Of a stretch of DNA of 51,095 nt, positions 8,294 to 16,832 are shown piece by piece. The notes beneath the pieces were generated by a model. That model had not been told where the DNA came from, searched no databases, and saw nothing but the letters and a program-made list of their open reading frames with translations. Numbering within the stretch: position 1 is the stretch's first letter; each line of letters starts with the position of its first letter. The DNA is from Roseofilum reptotaenium CS-1145. Lineage in GTDB: Bacteria; Cyanobacteriota; Cyanobacteriia; Cyanobacteriales; Desertifilaceae. The DNA is taken from assembly GCF_028330985.1 (NCBI RefSeq), contig NZ_JAQMUE010000041.1:1-51095 (forward strand), written 5' to 3'. The position numbers and the translations under genes are program-made.

Positions 8294-9196
8294 TTAATAA
8301 CGCAAATTCCGCCCCAATTCCTGGATATATAACCCTGGATCTTCAGCCACCCAACCCACAGCCGATTTATAGCGCATTTCAAAATGGAGATGGGGAATGG
8401 AAAACTGGGGATTTCCAGTTGTTCCCACGGTTCCTAGTACGTCTCCTTGGCGAATATTTTGACCGGGGGAAACTTGAATCGTTTGTAGATGAGCGTAACG
8501 GGTTTGTCGTCCTCCAGGATGGTTAATGACGACGAGTTGACCATAGGAAGCGCGATCGCCTGCATAAGCAACGATACCATCTCCCACTGCCGAAACGGGA
8601 GTACCAATGGGGGCGCGGATATCTACACCACTACTAAATTCTCGTCTTGAGGTTTGTGAATTTAAATACCAACCATATCCTTTGAGCAAGGGCGCAACAG
8701 CCGGAAGGGGATAGGCCGAGAGCTGAGTGCGCATTTCCCTAGAAGGACGACCGGGAGACCAATTGACTCCTGGGACAAACACCATTTCTGGGTTCTGTTG
8801 ACATCCATTTACCTCAAATAGGGCATCAGCAGGAACTCGGTATGCTTCGGCTACATCGCGCCAAGTTTTACCGACTGGAATCCGCACTAAGACCCCATCA
8901 TAAGGAGGAATCACAATTTGAGTGCCAACGGGGGCTTGTCCGTTGCGTAAGGAACGATTGAGACCCATTAAAGTTGACGGCATTAATTGATGATTTGCAG
9001 CAATTTGGCTTAGGCTTTCTCCCGGAGAAATTGTGTAATAAATAAAGCGATCTATGGCAGGTTCTTGGGGACAAAATTGTTCTGGATTCGGTCGTAAGGG
9101 AATAAAAGATGGCTCATCCATGGGGGTTTGAGCGAGACTCGCAGGAGTCAATAGAACAGGTAAGATTAAAGACAGGCAAGCAATGAAGATCCCTCT
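8294..9196 (-). CDS. Secreted LysM / M23-type peptidase-like protein, first zinc ligand missing
   Basis: An exported envelope protein of about 300 residues: a hydrophobic signal segment (IFIACLSLILPVLLTPASLA then Q), a LysM-like module (YYTISPGESLSQIAANHQL) and a C-terminal M23 LytM domain. The M23 domain keeps YAHL and HLHFEMR but reads EFSSGVDIRAP where active members have H-x-G-x-D, so the first metal-binding histidine is Ser. It may therefore be a non-catalytic, EnvC/NlpD-like regulator; this is inference. The frame stays open upstream to 9313, but that part overlaps repeat-like intergenic DNA. I suggest a TTG at 9196, although the AAGGAGG before it is unusually close. The start is uncertain. 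Confidence 0.8.
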   Translation of the reverse strand, partial: RGIFIACLSLILPVLLTPASLAQTPMDEPSFIPLRPNPEQFCPQEPAIDRFIYYTISPGESLSQIAANHQLMPSTLMGLNRSLRNGQAPVGTQIVIPPYDGVLVRIPVGKTWRDVAEAYRVPADALFEVNGCQQNPEMVFVPGVNWSPGRPSREMRTQLSAYPLPAVAPLLKGYGWYLNSQTSRREFSSGVDIRAPIGTPVSAVGDGIVAYAGDRASYGQLVVINHPGGRQTRYAHLQTIQVSPGQNIRQGDVLGTVGTTGNPQFSIPHLHFEMRYKSAVGWVAEDPGLYIQELGRNLRY

Positions 9197-9322
9197 CAAT
9201 CCTCCTTGAGAAAGGGGATTTTCATTGCTTCCCAAACGTAAGTACCCCAAGCTATTTCCTCTTGCCTCTTGCTTTTTGCCGAGCGCGAAGCGCTGTAAGT
9301 GCCACATAGTCAAGAATTCCTA

Positions 9323-11041
9323 TTAATTCGCTTTCGCTTTCTTTTTGGCCTTTTGTTTCGCTTTTTGTTTTTCCCGTTTTGCGGCTGCTTTTTCTGCTTT
9401 CGCTTTGGCAATTTCCGCTAACTTCACCTTTTCTTTTTCTTCGGCAATTTTATCCAGATAGTAATGGTAGTTCCCCAGATAGACGTGAAATTCACCTTCG
9501 CGAATTTCCACAATCTTATTGGCGACTTTGGAGATAAAATAACGGTCGTGGGAGACAATAATAGCGGTGCCATCATAATGTTGGAGCGCTTCCTCTAACA
9601 TTTCCTTAGCCGGAATATCTAAATGGTTGGTCGGTTCATCTAAAATTAATAAATTCGCCGGCTGTAATAACATTTTGGCTAGGGCTAACCGGGCTTTTTC
9701 TCCCCCACTCAGGGCTTCCACCTGTTTATAAACGGTATCCCCACTAAATAAGAATCCCCCTAAAAGGGTACGTACTTCCTCATTTTTCCAATCGGGGACT
9801 TCATCATGAATGGTATCCATGACCGTTTTATCTAAATCTAAGGCTTCCGCTTGATTTTGTTCAAAATAACCTGGAATCACGTTATGTTTCCCTAGGCTGA
9901 CGCTGCCTTCTATGGGTTGTTCCCAGCCCATCATTAATCTCAGGAGGGTGGATTTTCCACAACCATTGGGCCCCAGAATGGCGATGCGATCGCCCCGTTC
10001 AATCCCCAGAGATGCCCCCAGGAAGAGGATTTTATCATCATACAAGTAGGTTAAATCCTTGATATTGACCACGTCGCGACCACTGCGGGGGGAGGGAGGA
10101 AAGCGGAAATGGAGCGTTTTTAGGTCGCTGATGGGGGCTTCGATGCGTTCTATTTTTCCGAGTTGTTTCTCGCGACTTTTGGCTTGGGTACTGCGGGTGG
10201 CACTGGCGCGAAATCGTTCAATATAAGCTTGCTGTTTCTCTAATTCCTTTTGCTGATTTTCGTAAGCACTTTGCTGGGCAGCTTTTTGCTCGGCTTTTTG
10301 TTCCAGATAGGCGGAATAATTGCCTAAATAGGTCGTAGACACTCCGCGCTCGGTTTCCACAATTTGCGTACAGAGGCGGTCTAGAAATTCCCGGTCATGG
10401 GAGACAATTACCATGGGGATCGTTGAGCTTTTTAGATAGGTTTCTAACCATTCAATGGTTTCTAAATCTAAATGGTTTGTCGGCTCATCGAGCAACAGCA
10501 TATCGGGAGATTGCAGCAAAATTTTACCCAATTGAATCCGCATTTGCCAGCCCCCAGAAAAGGCGCTGACCAGGCGATCGCCATCATCTGCCTCAAATCC
10601 CATCTCGGGTAACATCTTCTCAATTTGTGAGTCTAACCCATATCCATCCAGCGCTTCAAAGTGCCGTTGTTGCTTATCGAGTTTATGGATAAGAATCTCT
10701 AGCTCCTCTGGAGTCGCCGTTTGCATCAGATGCTGAATCTCGGCGATCGCATGATGGACTGCATTAGCCTCATGAAAGACCGTCCAAAATTCCTCCCGCA
10801 CCGTATCCCCAGGATTGACATCAAATTCCTGGGTCAAATAGGCGATCTGCAAATTTGCTGGTCGGATCACCTCCCCAGAAGTCGGCTCAATTTCCCCCGC
10901 AATAATCTTGAGCTGCGTCGATTTTCCCGCACCATTGACCCCCACCAAACCCACGCGATCGCCAGGTTTCACTTCCCAATTGATATCATTGAGCACTTGG
11001 CCAGTCGAATAGATTTTGCTGATATGCTCTAATCGCAGCAT
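9323..11041 (-). CDS. ABC-F family ATPase
   Basis: A 572-residue protein with two fused ABC domains and no membrane segment: an ABC-F ATPase that acts on ribosomes. The first domain has the P-loop GVNGAGKST, signature SFSGGWQ and Walker B LLLDEPTNHLD. A charged, Gln/Lys-rich linker of about 80 residues follows. The second domain has GPNGCGKST, signature LSGGEKARLAL and LILDEPTNHLD. The tail is lysine/alanine-rich (AEKAAAKREKQKAKQ), suited to RNA contact. I chose the ATG at 11041 because GGAGG sits just upstream and the family starts MLRLEHISK. It resembles Uup/YkpA-type members; whether it works in ribosome rescue or antibiotic protection cannot be read from sequence. Confidence 0.93.
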   Translation of the reverse strand: MLRLEHISKIYSTGQVLNDINWEVKPGDRVGLVGVNGAGKSTQLKIIAGEIEPTSGEVIRPANLQIAYLTQEFDVNPGDTVREEFWTVFHEANAVHHAIAEIQHLMQTATPEELEILIHKLDKQQRHFEALDGYGLDSQIEKMLPEMGFEADDGDRLVSAFSGGWQMRIQLGKILLQSPDMLLLDEPTNHLDLETIEWLETYLKSSTIPMVIVSHDREFLDRLCTQIVETERGVSTTYLGNYSAYLEQKAEQKAAQQSAYENQQKELEKQQAYIERFRASATRSTQAKSREKQLGKIERIEAPISDLKTLHFRFPPSPRSGRDVVNIKDLTYLYDDKILFLGASLGIERGDRIAILGPNGCGKSTLLRLMMGWEQPIEGSVSLGKHNVIPGYFEQNQAEALDLDKTVMDTIHDEVPDWKNEEVRTLLGGFLFSGDTVYKQVEALSGGEKARLALAKMLLQPANLLILDEPTNHLDIPAKEMLEEALQHYDGTAIIVSHDRYFISKVANKIVEIREGEFHVYLGNYHYYLDKIAEEKEKVKLAEIAKAKAEKAAAKREKQKAKQKAKKKAKAN

Positions 11042-11341
11042 CGAAACCTCCAAGGGCAGGGTAATAGTCAGGATTCAGGGGAATGAGTTAATGGACTTCT
11101 GGTTTGACCTCAAAATTGGAGGAGATAACCGCGATCCATCACTAGGGGTTTGAGCGTAGTGCTTGTAAACTTGCACAATATTGTACAAAGTTTGACAGAT
11201 AGTGGCATATAGAGATTATAGGTCTAACTCATGCGAGAGTATCTGAAGCAGCCAAACTATCAGGCGTGTCAACGCCAGACTATATGCCGTAGAATAAATA
11301 GATAGTACAACAATTAAAGGAAGTAGCCAACGATTTTTGTT
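11042..11341. other. Intergenic region with palindrome and possible HTH remnant
   Basis: This 300-base gap separates the ABC-F gene from tnpB, transcribed away from each other. It holds a near-perfect 18-bp palindrome TTGCACAATATTGTACAA (11171-11188). A short frame near 11230-11295 reads ARVSEAAKLSGVS before a stop, like the first turn of a MerR-type helix-turn-helix. That would fit a lost IS607-type TnpA ahead of TnpB, but it is too short to be sure. Confidence 0.35.
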
Positions 11342-12553
11342 GTGAAATCATTCAAAACCTCACTCAACCTCAACAAAAAGCAACGCACCTTAATGGCTAA
11401 ACACGCAGGAGTGGCTCGTCACGCCTATAATTGGGGACTAGCAATTTGTCTTGAAGCCAAAGAAAAAGGTGAAAAGCGCCCCAGCGCGAACACCTTACAT
11501 AAGCGTTTGGTAGCTGAGGTAAAATCTCAATATGAATGGTACTACGAAGTTTCTAAATGCGCTCCCCAACAAGCCTTGAGGGATTTGGATAGTGCATTCA
11601 AGAACTTCTTTACTGTCAAAGGGCGTGGGTTCCCTAGATTTAAAAAAAAGGGGAGGCATGACAGCTTTTACTTAGAAGGAAACATTCAAATAAGAGGAAA
11701 CCAAATCAGGTTGCCTCGCATTGGGTGGGTAAAGACCTATGAAAAACCTCTTCCTCCTATCTTGGTAAAATCCAACAGCAACGTAACAATTAGTCGTCAG
11801 GCTAATAAATGGCTTATTTCTTATAAGGTTGATGTGGAACCGGAAAAAATTGACCATTCTAAAGGCGTTGTGGGTGTGGATTTGGGAGTAAGGACTCTAG
11901 CTACATTGTCTAATGGGGTGATATTTCCGGCGGTTCATGCTTATCGGAGTGCTAAGAGAAAATTAGCCTCACTCTCTAGAAGTGTCAGTCGTAAAGTCAA
12001 AGGTTCCAACAACCACAAAAAAGCAATCAAGCGTTTAGCCAAAGCACATTATCGAGTTGCCTGTATTCGTAAAGATGCCACCCATAAGTTAACGTCCTAC
12101 TTAGCTAAAAACCACAGCGAAGTAGTCATAGAAGACTTAAACGTGAGCGGGATGCTCAAAAACCATCGGTTAGCTCAAGCTATAGCAGATGGTGGTTTTT
12201 ATGAGTTTAGGCGGCAACTGGAGTATAAATGTCAATGGTATGGCAGCTTTTTAACAGTCGTAGATAGATTTTTCCCTTCTTCTAAAACTTGTTCAGATTG
12301 TGGAGAAATCAAGAAAGACTTAAAACTCAAAGAGAGGATGTTTATCTGTCCATCTTGCAGCTTCTTTTTAGACCGTGATTTAAATGCTGCCATTAATTTG
12401 TCGAAGGCTTGCCCTGAGCGAAGCCGAAGGGCGGGAAGTTCTCCCGTGTCAGCCTGTGGAGTATCAGATAAACGCAATGCTATGGCAAAGTGGACACAGC
12501 GAAGCAGGAAGAAAACATCAGATTATGTACAGCTTAGTTTAGGCTTATCATAG
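11342..12553 (+). CDS. tnpB: TnpB RNA-guided nuclease (OrfB of IS200/IS605 or IS607 type)
   Basis: A 403-residue TnpB with the N-terminal helical/WED region (MKSFKTSLNLNKKQRTLMAK) and a RuvC nuclease. RuvC residues are D180 (VGVDLGVRTLA), E264 (VVIEDLNVSGM) and D344 (FLDRDLNAAINL). A zinc ribbon of C317/C320 and C336/C339 lies between the last two. All catalytic residues are present, so the protein may be active. No tnpA lies next to it. GTG is the likely start, since homologues begin at this lysine-rich stretch. After the RuvC domain the protein contains ACPERSRRA, encoded by a short dispersed repeat inserted in frame (12411-12432). The basic C-terminus (KRNAMAKWTQRSRKKTSD) follows. Confidence 0.92.
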   Translation: MKSFKTSLNLNKKQRTLMAKHAGVARHAYNWGLAICLEAKEKGEKRPSANTLHKRLVAEVKSQYEWYYEVSKCAPQQALRDLDSAFKNFFTVKGRGFPRFKKKGRHDSFYLEGNIQIRGNQIRLPRIGWVKTYEKPLPPILVKSNSNVTISRQANKWLISYKVDVEPEKIDHSKGVVGVDLGVRTLATLSNGVIFPAVHAYRSAKRKLASLSRSVSRKVKGSNNHKKAIKRLAKAHYRVACIRKDATHKLTSYLAKNHSEVVIEDLNVSGMLKNHRLAQAIADGGFYEFRRQLEYKCQWYGSFLTVVDRFFPSSKTCSDCGEIKKDLKLKERMFICPSCSFFLDRDLNAAINLSKACPERSRRAGSSPVSACGVSDKRNAMAKWTQRSRKKTSDYVQLSLGLS

Positions 12554-12595
12554 TTTGTCTAAGTTTTTCAGAACGGTTTATAATTCTTAACCATT
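12440..12595 (+). ncRNA. Candidate omega/reRNA region at the tnpB 3' end
   Basis: TnpB systems make their guide RNA from the 3' end of tnpB and the right end of the element. Here that stretch covers the last roughly 110 bases of tnpB and an AT-rich tail with a small stem GGTT..AACC (12575-12592). The right boundary of the element, and therefore the guide sequence, cannot be fixed from one copy. The position is inferred from family knowledge, not from a recognised RNA structure. Confidence 0.3.
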
Positions 12596-12802
12596 ATATC
12601 TGGTTCAGTCCCCTGCTGAAGGCCATCTCTTAAATCCAGTTTATTTAGGGAAAAATCCGGTTGTCCTTTGATTTCCAAGATAAGTGTGTTGTTTAACACC
12701 CAACCCGTGTAAACTGATCTAACTGAAACGGGAATTAAGGGTCTCAAGCTTTTTAGGCCGTTCTATCATCATCCGTTCTGACTATTATCTTCAACCCTAG
12801 CT

Positions 12803-13102
12803 ATGGCGACATCTTCTAACTCAACTTCCTCCACCATGTCAAGTGAATCGAGCAACCTATTACGCACGACCACTCAAATTGCTCTATATCTTAAGGACTC
12901 TCCCCAAAGTCAGGCGTTATCTACATTCGTTGAAGTCAGTCGCATTCCCATGATGGGCGAATTTATTGAAATTGGAGGCACGCTCTATCGCGTCTTTCTC
13001 GTTTGCCATCAACCTGACTCCCAAGAGGTTACTGCATCTGTAGGAGCAGTCAAAACCCCTTGGGAAGGTTGCCAAAGTTTAATTGAAACCCAAAATATAT
13101 AG
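12803..13102 (+). CDS. Hypothetical protein, 99 residues
   Basis: I do not recognise a family. The product has a Ser/Thr-rich N-terminus (about 20 residues), then a compact region IALYLKDSPQSQALSTFVEV followed by PMMGEFIEIGGTLYRVFLVC, with alternating hydrophobic residues that suggest a small beta-rich fold. There is no signal peptide or membrane segment. It stands 250 bases after tnpB and 76 bases before the SGNH hydrolase gene, on the same strand. The ATG at 12803 starts the frame; no strong ribosome-binding site is seen. Codon use resembles the neighbouring genes, which supports a real gene. Confidence 0.55.
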   Translation: MATSSNSTSSTMSSESSNLLRTTTQIALYLKDSPQSQALSTFVEVSRIPMMGEFIEIGGTLYRVFLVCHQPDSQEVTASVGAVKTPWEGCQSLIETQNI

Positions 13103-13178
13103 TGCCTGATGCTGGTAATGGGTAATCCGTAAACTGCTACAATCAGAGCTTCTAGAACTCTCAACGCTCAAACTCTCA

Positions 13179-14534
13179 ATGAAGACAAACGGGTTAAAAA
13201 CATGGATGAGTAATCTAGGGTTAGCAGCCGGAAGCTTACTCTTTGCCCTATTAATGGCTGAAGTGGGACTACGCATTGCCAATATTCCCCCTCAAGCAAA
13301 ACCGGAACCCCAACCCCAAGCATCAAGTTCTCCAGAACCGACTCCCTCTCCTGTCGAACCCTCTCCCTCTCCAGCGCCTTCACCTGCTCCAGCACAGGAG
13401 AATATCTTGCCTTCCCAGAGAAATGCGCCGCCTAAACCTGCACGGGGAACTCCTCAACCGAACTTTTTCCAAACCGATCAGGATTTGGGATGGACGCATC
13501 AAGCGGGAGTGTCGGGATGGTGGACAGCCGAAGGAGAAGCCTATATTGAGATTAGCTCTGCTGGATTGCGCGATCGCGAACATCCGATCGAAAAACCACC
13601 CAATACTTTCCGCATTGCCCTCTTAGGTGATTCCTTTTCCGAAGCACTGCAAGTTCCACTCGAACAAACCTATTGGTGGTTCATGCAACACGCCCTGCAA
13701 AACTGTCCAGCGTTGCAAGGACAAACGGTAGATGTGATTAATTTTGGTGTAACCAACTATGGAACGGGACAACAGTTATTGCGTTTGCGTCGGGATGTAT
13801 GGCAGTACAACCCAGATATAGTCCTTTTAGCTGTGTTTACAGGCAATGATGTCCCGGATAATTATAAACCTTTAGATGCTCGCAATCGTCCCTATTTTGT
13901 CTATAACAATCAGGGAGAGTTAGTGCCAGATATGTCGTTCCGAAATCCGGATAAAACTCTACCTCCCTATAATTTATCTAGGGTAGATAGGTTACCGGAT
14001 TGGTTGGTGGATCATTCTCGGATTTTGCAGTTGGTGCGTAAGGTGGAAAAGGATATGAAAAACCGAGAATTGGAAGCGCTGCGCCAGTATACTTATAATT
14101 ATTTGTATCGGGAACCAGAAGATGAAACCTGGGGAAAAGCTTGGCAAATCACGGAGGATTTAATCGGGTTAATGCATCAGGAGGTTAAAGAGAAGAGTGC
14201 CGAGTTTATGGTGGTGACGTTAAGTAATGAGGCGCAAGTCAACCCCGATCCAGCCTTTCGTGATGGGTTTGTAGCCAGTAATGGGATTACGGATTTATTT
14301 TATCCAGATAACCGGATTAAGGCATTAGGCGATCGCCTGAATTTTCCGGTGGTGAATTTAGCGCCAACGCTACAAACCTACGCCGAAGAGAATCAGGTGT
14401 GCCTACATGGATTTGCCAATGCGGTAGAATGTGGGGGACATTGGAACGATCGCGGTCATGCGATCGCCGCTCAAGTGTTAACTCCCCAAGTGTGCCAATA
14501 CCTCAGTTCAACCCTCGGAAAACAGGAAAACTGA
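13179..14534 (+). CDS. Membrane-anchored SGNH/GDSL-type hydrolase
   Basis: A 451-residue protein with an N-terminal transmembrane anchor (LGLAAGSLLFALLMAEVGLR, 13-32), a Pro/Ser-rich linker (37-90) and an SGNH hydrolase domain. Block I is LLGDSFSEAL with nucleophile S152, block III is FTGNDV, and the C-terminal catalytic pair is D424/H427 in HWNDRGH. It would be a periplasm-facing esterase or acyl-transfer enzyme. The layout resembles membrane-bound SGNH proteins that act on polysaccharide acetyl groups, but the substrate is unknown. Its stop codon touches the ATG of the next gene (TGAATG), so the AAA protein is probably translated by coupling and linked functionally. Confidence 0.85.
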   Translation: MKTNGLKTWMSNLGLAAGSLLFALLMAEVGLRIANIPPQAKPEPQPQASSSPEPTPSPVEPSPSPAPSPAPAQENILPSQRNAPPKPARGTPQPNFFQTDQDLGWTHQAGVSGWWTAEGEAYIEISSAGLRDREHPIEKPPNTFRIALLGDSFSEALQVPLEQTYWWFMQHALQNCPALQGQTVDVINFGVTNYGTGQQLLRLRRDVWQYNPDIVLLAVFTGNDVPDNYKPLDARNRPYFVYNNQGELVPDMSFRNPDKTLPPYNLSRVDRLPDWLVDHSRILQLVRKVEKDMKNRELEALRQYTYNYLYREPEDETWGKAWQITEDLIGLMHQEVKEKSAEFMVVTLSNEAQVNPDPAFRDGFVASNGITDLFYPDNRIKALGDRLNFPVVNLAPTLQTYAEENQVCLHGFANAVECGGHWNDRGHAIAAQVLTPQVCQYLSSTLGKQEN

Positions 14535-15968
14535 ATGTCTGGCGATCGCACCACCGCTTTTAATAATAACTGGGGCTATTTGAAAACCGAGTTTAACTGG
14601 CTCGATCGCGTTCTCCGTTTGGCAGTTGCTAAACGACAACGAGAGAGAAAAGCCATCGATCGGGTGTCCAAAACTCCAGGCGATCGCGCCAGTAGTGATT
14701 GGTGGAAAGGACTCGTTACTCTAGACGGAACAGTGGGACGAGATGAAATTGACAAACTAGAGGTTTTTGCCCAGAAATCTGAGACTTTAAACTATCAGCA
14801 ACAATTAGAAGAAAAAATTCAGGCTAGTCAAGAACAAGGGGTTTTATTGGGATTGCCGATGCTCTGCAATCGCGCAGCTTTAACCCTATTTGAAAAACAC
14901 CTGGTGTTAGCCAGTTTAGCACCAGAGGTTAATCATCGCTATTCCCGTCTCTATCAGTATTTGCAAGAGGATCGGCACAGTTTTTTACCCACAGTCGATC
15001 TGATTTTACGCTTATTTTGTCGAGGGGATAATCAATGGAAAGAGGCAAGAAATTTGCTGACTTCTACCTCAATTTTAACTCAATTGGGTTTAGTGCAATT
15101 TTTGCCCCTTGACTCAGAAACATTTCTCAATAGTGGGGTGAAGCTTACCCCAAAGTTAATTAATTATTTGTTAGCCGATCGCCCAGATGAACCAAGTTTA
15201 AACGATTTATTACACCCCACAAGAGAAGCTCTGAAGATTAAATCGTATACTCCGAAAAAATCTTGGTCAGAGTTGATTGTGGCTTCGGGTTTGCAGGAGA
15301 CTCTTAAGTATATGGCTTACCGATATCGATGCGATCGGGAGATGGAAATCGAGGGAATTCATCCAGGGCAAATTATGGTTTTCTCTGGAATTTCTGGAAC
15401 TGGAAAAACTACAGCAACCGAAGCGATCGCTACTGAGGTCAACCAGAATATTACTGAAGTCGATCTTCAGCTTTTGCCCGATCCGATAACTGAATTATCC
15501 GATCTTAAAGCACTCAAGGCTCCCATTTTGCTGATTAAATCGGCTCATTTGTGGTTAAAAAGATGTAATCAAACACCAGTCTATCGATTTTTACGCGATC
15601 GCCAGCAACACGAAAGCCTCACCATTTTAACCTTCGATCCTGCCTATCAAGGGTCTGTGGTGCTGCAAAAATGGCTCAGAGAAGGGGTTGTAGAGCAAAT
15701 TTTAGCGTTTCCTGTTCCTGGAACAGGCGATCGCCTCAAGCTCTGGAAACAAGCCTTTCCTTCCCCCATTCGAGTCAGTCCATCCTTAGACTGGGAAGAC
15801 GTAGCGCAGCGTTGGAAACTCACAGGGGGACAAATTCTGGCGATCGCCCATAAAGCCAGGATTTTTGCTACTCTCGAATCACTAGAAACTGCCATCACCC
15901 AAGAACATTTACAACGCGCCTTTTCAACCTTTCCCCTACTTCAAAACAAGAAATCCCGAAAATCCTAA
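14535..15968 (+). CDS. AAA-family ATPase with degenerate Walker B
   Basis: A 477-residue protein with an N-terminal helical/winged region (about 100-240, including NRAALTLFEKHLVLASLAPE) and a C-terminal AAA module. The architecture recalls AAA ATPases seen in extracellular contractile injection loci, but no such genes are nearby. The P-loop is intact (GISGTGKTT, K291). Where Walker B should end in two acidic residues it reads ILLIKSAHLWL (K335, S336), so hydrolysis may be lost or altered. It starts directly at the stop of the SGNH gene. Several HIP1 sites in the gene argue against recent transfer. Confidence 0.8.
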   Translation: MSGDRTTAFNNNWGYLKTEFNWLDRVLRLAVAKRQRERKAIDRVSKTPGDRASSDWWKGLVTLDGTVGRDEIDKLEVFAQKSETLNYQQQLEEKIQASQEQGVLLGLPMLCNRAALTLFEKHLVLASLAPEVNHRYSRLYQYLQEDRHSFLPTVDLILRLFCRGDNQWKEARNLLTSTSILTQLGLVQFLPLDSETFLNSGVKLTPKLINYLLADRPDEPSLNDLLHPTREALKIKSYTPKKSWSELIVASGLQETLKYMAYRYRCDREMEIEGIHPGQIMVFSGISGTGKTTATEAIATEVNQNITEVDLQLLPDPITELSDLKALKAPILLIKSAHLWLKRCNQTPVYRFLRDRQQHESLTILTFDPAYQGSVVLQKWLREGVVEQILAFPVPGTGDRLKLWKQAFPSPIRVSPSLDWEDVAQRWKLTGGQILAIAHKARIFATLESLETAITQEHLQRAFSTFPLLQNKKSRKS

Positions 15969-16018
15969 ACTATGACTTAACGTTCATTAGCAGCATTTAA
16001 AATAGTTATGTAAAGTTG

Positions 16019-16465
16019 CTAACTAATACGAAAGCCAGCTCGATCGATCAAATTATCCATGATTGGTTTAATAACTTCGATCAATCCTTCTTGCTTGGCA
16101 GTTAACAAAACACCCAAAATACCAATAAATTCCAGATTAAATTCAGTAGCAACTTTCCTACCTGGATTTTCATCTATGATTAAGAGATTAGCATTTAATT
16201 CAATAGCCAAGGCGATCGCCTCAGACTCTCCTCGATCTAACTCAGTTTGAAATTGACTAACCAGATCTTTATTTTTGACCGGTTCAGTTCTAATCCAAGA
16301 CAGGGTTTGAACTTCAGCCCTCCCTGGAACAGGATAACCTACATCGGTCATTTCCCGATCGACAGCTTCTGGAATAATAATGCTTCCATAGATTTGTTGT
16401 AATAAATTTAATTGTCCAATCGCAGCTAAACTTGTAATTGGTGATGTATCGCTGACGACAATCAT
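16019..16465 (-). CDS. DUF3368 PIN-like toxin
   Basis: A 148-residue DUF3368 protein, a PIN-fold ribonuclease usually acting as toxin. Acidic residues typical of PIN nucleases are visible: D6 in VVSDTSPI, the glutamates in GESEAIALA, and the aspartate in LLIIDENPGRK. The gene overlaps its upstream partner, a UPF0175 protein, by four bases, which is standard for such toxin-antitoxin pairs. Length is normal for the family and there is no frameshift, so the pair looks intact. RNA target unknown. Confidence 0.85.
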   Translation of the reverse strand: MIVVSDTSPITSLAAIGQLNLLQQIYGSIIIPEAVDREMTDVGYPVPGRAEVQTLSWIRTEPVKNKDLVSQFQTELDRGESEAIALAIELNANLLIIDENPGRKVATEFNLEFIGILGVLLTAKQEGLIEVIKPIMDNLIDRAGFRIS

Positions 16466-16707
16466 AATTTACCCATTCGCTTTAAGGTTTCTATATCAGC
16501 CTCAAAATCTGCTACATCATAGTTGACACAAATTCCTCGACTAGATATTTCTCTCCTAAATTCTAGTAAGTTCATTTCTGCAAGACGGCGAGCTTGTCCT
16601 GTACTCAGTTTCCTTTGTTGATAGAGTGAGATTGCCAATTCTACTTTAAGATCTGCTTCGGACAGTTGAGCAGAGTTCAGGATTTCGTCAGGGATGGTAA
16701 TATTCAT
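16462..16707 (-). CDS. UPF0175 family antitoxin
   Basis: An 81-residue UPF0175 protein. It begins with a short strand MNITIPDEIL, then a helical body with ELAISLYQQRKLSTGQARRL and LLEFRREISSRGI, the family's DNA-binding-like core. It is translated just before the DUF3368 toxin (four-base overlap), and presumably neutralises it and represses the shared promoter in the 16708-16832 gap. The ATG at 16707 is the only sensible start. Confidence 0.85.
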   Translation of the reverse strand: MNITIPDEILNSAQLSEADLKVELAISLYQQRKLSTGQARRLAEMNLLEFRREISSRGICVNYDVADFEADIETLKRMGKL

Positions 16708-16799
16708 CTATCGCCTAATGCTCTTACCTTAGCAAGATATAGTTTTCCTCTAGAGTACCATATTACTCATAGCTAGAGCTTACCAATAGCCAAATCTAT

Positions 16800-16806
16800 G
16801 TATAAT
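16800..16806 (+). promoter_or_regulatory. Candidate -10 box for the DUF4419 gene
   Basis: A perfect TATAAT (16801-16806), preceded by TG, lies 26 bases before the likely ATG at 16833. No clear -35 hexamer is seen at the expected spacing. Confidence 0.35.
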
Positions 16807-16832
16807 AGAAATGGATTTTGGGGAATCACATC

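Noticed and set aside
14535-15968. AAA protein as part of a contractile injection system
   Set aside because: No sheath, tube, baseplate or spike genes lie in the window; only the ATPase architecture is similar.
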